From: Mercurialis annua
Lineage: Eukaryota > Streptophyta > Magnoliopsida > Malpighiales > Euphorbiaceae
Direction of reading: 5' to 3'
Assembly: GCF_937616625.2 (NCBI RefSeq)
Contig: NC_065571.1
Location: 33,503,879-33,567,878 of the forward strand
Length of the DNA: 64,000 nt
Below are positions 58,171 through 64,000 of the stretch, piece after piece (within the stretch, counting starts at the first letter, position 1; every line of letters starts with the position of its first letter). Under the pieces are notes generated by a model. That model did not search any database, was not told the DNA's origin, and saw nothing but the letters and a program-made list of their open reading frames with translations. Made by a program: the position numbers and the translations under genes.

Positions 58171-61100
58171 GTTTCACCTCTTTAGCAATTTAAGCCAAAT
58201 GTTTACAAACGTTATGAAACAAATCCAAAAGTTTCCCCTTTTTAGCTATTTAAGCCAAACGTTTTTAAACGCAAAAAAACAAATCCAAACGTTTCCCTTT
58301 TTAGCAATTTAAGCCAAACGTATACAAACGTTACGAAAGAAATCCGACTGTTTCTCCTTTCTAGCAATTTAAGCCAAACAAATCCAAACGTTTCACTTTT
58401 TTTAGCAATTTACAAACGTTAAAAAACAAATCCAAATGTTTCCCTTTTTAGCGATTTAAGCCAAACGTTTACAAACTTTACGAAACAAATCAAAACGTTT
58501 CACCTTTATAGAGATATAAGCCAAACGTTTACAAACGTTACGCAATAAATCCAAACGTTTCACCTTTTTAGCGATTTAAGCAAAACATTTACAAACGTTA
58601 CGAAACAAAACCAAACGTTTAAAACGTTACGAAACAAATCCAAACGTTTCAGATTTTTAGCGATTTAAGCCATACCTTTACAAACGTTACGAAACAAAAC
58701 TAAGCATTTCACCTTTAGCAATTTAAGCCAAACGTTTGCAAACGTTATGAAACAAATCCAAGTGTTTCACCTTTTTAGCAATTTAAGCCAAACGTTTACA
58801 AACGTTCCGAAACAAATCCAAGAATTTAACTTTTTAGTAATTTAAGCCAATCGTTTACAAACGATAGAGAACAAATCAAAGTGTTTCACCTTTTTAGCAA
58901 TTTAAGCCAAACGTTTAAAGACTTTACGAAAAAAATCCAAATGTTTCACCACTTTAGCGATTTAAGACGAACGTTTACAAAAGTTACGAAACAAAACCAA
59001 ACATTTCACCTTCTTAGCAATTAAAGCCAAACTTTTACAAACGTTACGAAACATATCCAAACGTTTCCTCATTTTAGCAATTTAAGCCAAACGTTCAAAA
59101 CGTTACGAAACAAATCCAAACATTTCACCTTTTTAGCAAATGTCTACAAACGTTATGAAACAAATCCAAACGATTCAAATTTTTAGCAATTGAAGCCAAA
59201 CATTTACAAACGTTACGAAACAAATCCAAACGTTTCGCCTTTTTGGCAATTTGAAGCCAAACGTTTACAAATGTTATGAAACAAATCCAAATGTTTCACC
59301 TTTTTAGCGATTTAAGCCAAACGTTTACAAACGCTGCGAAACAAATCCAAGCCTTTCACCTTTTTAGCAATTTAAGCCAAACGTATACAAACGTTCCGAA
59401 ACAAATTCAAGCGTTTCACCTTTTTAGTAATTTAAGCCAAACATTTACAAACGTTACGAAACAATTTCAAATGTTTCACCTTTTTAGCGATTTAAGACAA
59501 ATGTTTACAAACGTTACGAAACAAATCCAAGCGTTTCGCCTTTTTTGCAATTTAAGCCAAACGTTTAGTAACGTTACGAAATAAATCCCAATGTTTCCCC
59601 TCTTTAGCGATTTAAGCCAAACGTTTACCAACTTTACGGAACAAAACCAAATGTTTGACATTTTTAGCGATTTAAGCCAAACGTTTACGAACGTTACAAA
59701 ACAAATCCAAACGTTTCACAAAAGTTACGAAACATATCCAAGCGTTTCACCTTTTTAGCAATTAAAACCAAATGTTTTCAAACGTTACCAAACGTTTAAC
59801 CTTTTTAGCGATTTAAGCTAAACATTTACAAACGTTACGAAACAAAACCAAATGTTTAACCTTTTTTAGCGATTTAAGCCAAATCTTTAAAACGTTACGA
59901 AATAAATCCAAACGTTTACAAACATTACGTAACAAAAACAAACATTTCCAATTGTTAGCAATATTAGCCAAACGTTTACAAATGTTACAAAAGAAATCCA
60001 AAAGTTTCACCTTTTTAGCGATTTAAGTCGAATGTTCACAAATATTACGAAACAAAACCAAACATTTCACCTTCTTAGCAGTTTAAGCTAAACGTTTACA
60101 GATATTGCGAAACAAATCCAAACGTTTCCCCATTTTAGCGATTTAAGCCAAACGTTTAAAATGCTACGAAACAAATCCAAACATTTCACCTTTTTAGTAA
60201 TTAATGGGAAATGTTTATAAATGTTACGAAACAACTCCAAAAGTTTCACCTTTTTAGCGATTGAAGCCAAACGTTTACAAACTTTACGAAACAAATCCAA
60301 ATGTTTCACCTTTTTAACGATTTAAGCCAAACGTTTACAAACATTGCGAAAGAAATCCCAAAGTTTCACCTTTTTAGCGATTGAAGCCAAACGTTTACAA
60401 ACTTTACGAAACAAATCCAAATGTTTCACCTTTTAAGCGATTTAAGCCGAACGTTTACAAACGTTACGAAACAAATCCAAACGTGTCACCTTTTTAGCGA
60501 TTTAAGCCAAACGTTTACAAACGTTACTAAACAAATCCAAGCGTCTTACCTTTTTAGCAATTTAAGCCAAACGTTTACAAACATCACGAAACAAATCCAA
60601 ACGTTTCACCTTCTTAACGATTTAAGCCAAATGTTTACAAACGTTACCAAACAAATCCAAACGTTTCCCCTTTTTAGAGATTTAAGCCAAATGTTTACAA
60701 CCGTCACAAAACAAATCCAAACGTTTCTCCTTTTTAGCTATTTAAGACAAACGTTTACAAACGTCACAAAACAAATCCAAACGTTTCACCTTTTTAGCAA
60801 ACTAAGCCAAACGTTTACAAACGTTGCGAAACAAATCCAAACATTTCACCTTTTTATTGATATAAGCCAAATGTTTACAAAAATTACAAAATTAATCCAA
60901 ATGTTTCGCCTTTTTATCAATTTCATTCAAACGTTTACAAACGTTACGAAACAAATCCAAATGTTTCGCCTTTTTTATCAATTTCATTGAAACAAATCCA
61001 AACGTTTCGCCTTTTTAGCGATTTAAGCCAAACATATACAAACGTTACGAAACAAAACCAAACGTTTAAAACGTTAGGAAACAAATCCAAACGTTTCACA

Positions 61101-64000
61101 TTTTTAGCGATTTAAGCGAAACGTTTACAGACGTTACGGAACAAAACCAAACGTTTCTCATTTTTTGCGATTTAAGCCAAACGGAAACAAATCCAAGAGT
61201 TTCACCTTTTTAGCAATTTAAGCAAAACGTTTACAAAACTTACGAAACAATTCCAAGCGTTTCACCTTTTTAGCAATTTAAGCCAAACGTTTACGAACGT
61301 TACGAAACTAATCCAAACGTTTCACCTTTTTAGCGATTTAAGCCAAACGTTTACAAACTTTACGAAACAAAACCAAACGTTTAATCTTTTTAGCGATTTA
61401 AGCCAAATCTTTAAAACGTTACGAAATTAATCCTAACGTTTAAAACGTTACGAAACAAATCCAAACGTTTCACATTTTTTGCGATTTAAGCCAAACGTTT
61501 ACAAACGTTACGGAACAAAACCAAACGTTTCACATTTTTATCGATTTAAACCAAATGTTTACAAATGTTGTGAAACAAATCCAAGTGTTTCACCTTTTCA
61601 GTGATTTAAGTCAAACGTTTCAAAAGTTGCGAAACAAATCGAAGCGTTTCACCTTTTTAGAAATTTAAGCCTAACGTTTACAAAAGATACGAAACAAATC
61701 CAAACGTTTCCCCTTTATAGAGATTTAAGCCAAATACTTACAAACGTTACGAAACTAAACCAAACATTTAACTTTTTTAGCGATTTAAGCCAAATCTTTT
61801 AAACGTTACGAAATAAATCCAAACATTTACAAACATTACGGAAGAAATCCAAACATTTCACCTTTTTAGCAATTTAAGCCAAACGTTTACAAACGTTACG
61901 AAACAAATCCAAACGTTTCATCTTTTTAGCGATTGAAGCGAAATGTTTACAAACGTTACGAAACAAATCCAAACGTTGCCCCATTTTAGCGATTTAAGCC
62001 AAACTTTATTTAACGTTACGAAACAAAACCAAACGTTTATAAACTTTACGAAACAAATCCAAACGTTTACAAACGTTACGAAACAAATCCAAATGTTTCC
62101 CCATTTTAGCGAATTAAGCCAAACGTTTACAAACGTTACGTAACAAATCCAAATGTTTCACCTTTTCAGTGATTTAAGCCAAACGTTTACAAACGTTTCC
62201 AAACAAATCCAAACGTTTACAAACATTACGGAACAAAAACAAACTTTTCACATTTTTAGCAATTTAAGCCAAATGTTTACAAACTTTACGAAACAAATCG
62301 AAATGTTTCACCTTTATAGCGATTGAAGCCAAATTTTTACAAACGTTAAGAAATAAATCCAAATGTTTCCCCATTTTAGTGATTTAAGCCAAAAATTTAT
62401 AAACGTTACAAACAAAACCAAACGTTTACAAATGTTACGAAACAAATCCAAATGTTTACAAACGTTACGAAACAAATCCAAACATTTCCCCATTTTAGCG
62501 ATTTATGGCAAACGTTTACAAAAGTTACGAAACAAATCCAAACGTTTCCCCTTTTTTTGCGATTGAAGCCAAACGTTTACAAATATTACGAAACAAATCC
62601 AAACGTTTCCCCTTTTTAGTTATTTAAGCCATACGTTTACAAACTTTATGAAACAAATCCAAGCGTTTCAGCTTTTTAGCAATATAAGTCAAACTTTTTC
62701 ACACGTTACGAAACAAATTCAAACGTTTGACCTTTTTAGTGATTAAGTCAAACGTTTACAAACGTTAGGAAACAAATCCAAATGTTTCCCTATTTTTGCG
62801 ATTTAAGCCAAACGTTTAAAACGTTACGAAACAAATCCAAACAATTCACCTTTTTAGCGATTTAAGCCAAACGTTTACAAATGTTACGAAAAAAATCCAA
62901 ACGTTTCACCTTTTTAGCGATTGAACCCAAACGTTTACAAATGTTGCGAAACAAATCCAAACGTTTACAAATGTTACGAAAAAATCCAAACGTTTCACCT
63001 TTTTAGCGATTGAACCCAAACGTTTACAAATATTTCGAAACAAATCCAAACGTTTCATGTTTTTATCAATTTACGCCAAACGTTTACAAACGTTACGAAA
63101 CAAATCCAAAAGTTTCACCTTTTTAGCGATTTAAGCCAAACATTTACAAACGTTACAAAACAAAACAAAATGTTTAAAACGTTACAAAACAAATCCAAAC
63201 GTTTCACATTTTTAGCGATTTAAGACAAACGATTACAAATATTACGAAACAAAACTAATCGTCTACAAATGTTACGAAACAAATCCAAACATTTCCCCTT
63301 TTCAGCGATCTAAGCCGAATGTTTACAAACGTAACGAAACAAAACCAAACGTTTCCCCTTTTTAGCTATTTAAGTTGAACGTTTACAAACGTTACGAAAC
63401 AAATGCAAATGTTTCACCTTTTTAGCGATTTAAACCAAATGTTTCCAAAAGCTACGAAATAAATCCAAGCGTTTCACCTTTTTAGCAATTTAAACCAAGC
63501 GTTTAAAAACGTTAAGAAACAAAACAAAATGTTTCACCTTTTTAACTATTTAAGTCAAACGTTTACAAACGTTACCAAACAAATCCAAGCGTTTCACCTT
63601 TTTAGCAATTTATACCAAACGTTTACAACCATTACGAAACCAAACCAAATGTTTCACCTTTTTAGCGATTTAAGCCAAAAGTTTACAAACGTTGCAAAAC
63701 AAATCCAAACGTTTCACCTTTTTAGCGATTTAAGTCAACCGTTTACGAACTTTACGAAACAAATCCTAAAGTTTCACCTTTTTAGCAATTTAAATCTAAA
63801 CGTTTCACCTATTTAGCGATTAAAGCCATACGTTTACAAACGTTACGAAACAAATCCAAACGTTTCACCGTTTCAGCGATTAAAGCCAAACGTTAACAAA
63901 TATTACGAAACAAATCCAAGCGTTTCACCTTTTTAGCAATATAAGCCAAATATTTACAAACGTTATGAAACAATGAAAACGTTTCACATTTTTAGCGATT
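58171..64000 (-). repeat. 60-bp satellite array, block 6, inverted orientation
   Basis: From about 58171 the same monomer runs on the minus strand (plus strand now shows GTTTCACCTTTTTAGCGATT, TAAGCCAAACGTTTACAAAC, GTTACGAAACAAATCC). It continues to the window end. The switch falls within AAACGTTT at 58167-58174 and has no spacer. Monomers here are more irregular than in the plus blocks, with many truncated units, for example near 58380-58440, 59700 and 62190-62230. Frames such as 60421-60990 show the same 20-residue repeat seen on the minus strand elsewhere. Confidence 0.95.

Noticed and set aside
2587..64000. CENP-B-box-like motif in the satellite (TTTCGTAACG)
   Set aside because: Only a few bases resemble the mammalian box; the required A and CGGG positions are missing.
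2587..64000. Telomere-like or CRISPR-like repeat
   Set aside because: The monomer lacks the plant telomere unit TTTAGGG, and the repeats are contiguous without unique spacers.

Overview
This window looks like nuclear heterochromatin from a flowering plant. About 33 kb of the 64 kb is one tandem satellite with a 60-bp monomer (roughly 550 units). The rest is LTR retrotransposon sequence. I found no host protein-coding gene, no tRNA or rRNA gene, no CRISPR array and nothing bacterial. The plant assignment rests on three things: Ty3/gypsy elements of the chromovirus type with long LTRs (2-2.8 kb), primer-binding sites matching the plant initiator-Met tRNA end (TGGTATCAGAG), and a TNT-like Ty1/copia remnant. 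I cannot name the species. A satellite hosting nested chromoviruses would suit a centromeric or pericentromeric location, but nothing in the sequence proves that.

Layout. 1-260: end of a B-type LTR inserted in the pol end of an A-like element. 261-2586: end of that pol (intact to its stop), polypurine tract and 3' LTR. 2587-3319: satellite. 3320-5858: solo LTR (element D) with a perfect 5-bp target duplication. 5859-15122: satellite, containing a 4.4-5 kb segmental duplication. 15123-18720: broken Ty1/copia element (element C, minus strand) that stops inside reverse transcriptase. 18721-21864: satellite with a 1,077-bp higher-order repeat. 21865-31057: complete but inactivated Ty3/gypsy chromovirus A (minus strand). 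31058-37958: satellite. 37959-50846: complete but inactivated chromovirus B (minus strand), whose 3' LTR carries a further 1,941-bp solo LTR. 50847-58170: satellite in the same orientation as before. From about 58171 to the end the satellite runs on the opposite strand.

How the parts relate. A and B each have two LTRs, a primer-binding site, a gag-protease-RT-RNase H-integrase reading frame, a chromovirus-type C-terminus and a polypurine tract. Both carry several stops and frameshifts, so neither could make a full polyprotein by itself. Every LTR/satellite junction that can be read has its duplicated target starting with GTTT, which is also the 10-bp sub-repeat core of the satellite.

The most interesting observations are the 10-bp and 60-bp structure of the satellite and its roughly 2.8-kb higher-order organisation, the GTTT-phased insertions, the orientation switch near 58170, and the palindrome-rich arrays in the LTR leaders. 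The many satellite open frames with a 20-residue repeat follow from the 60-bp period and are not annotated as genes.
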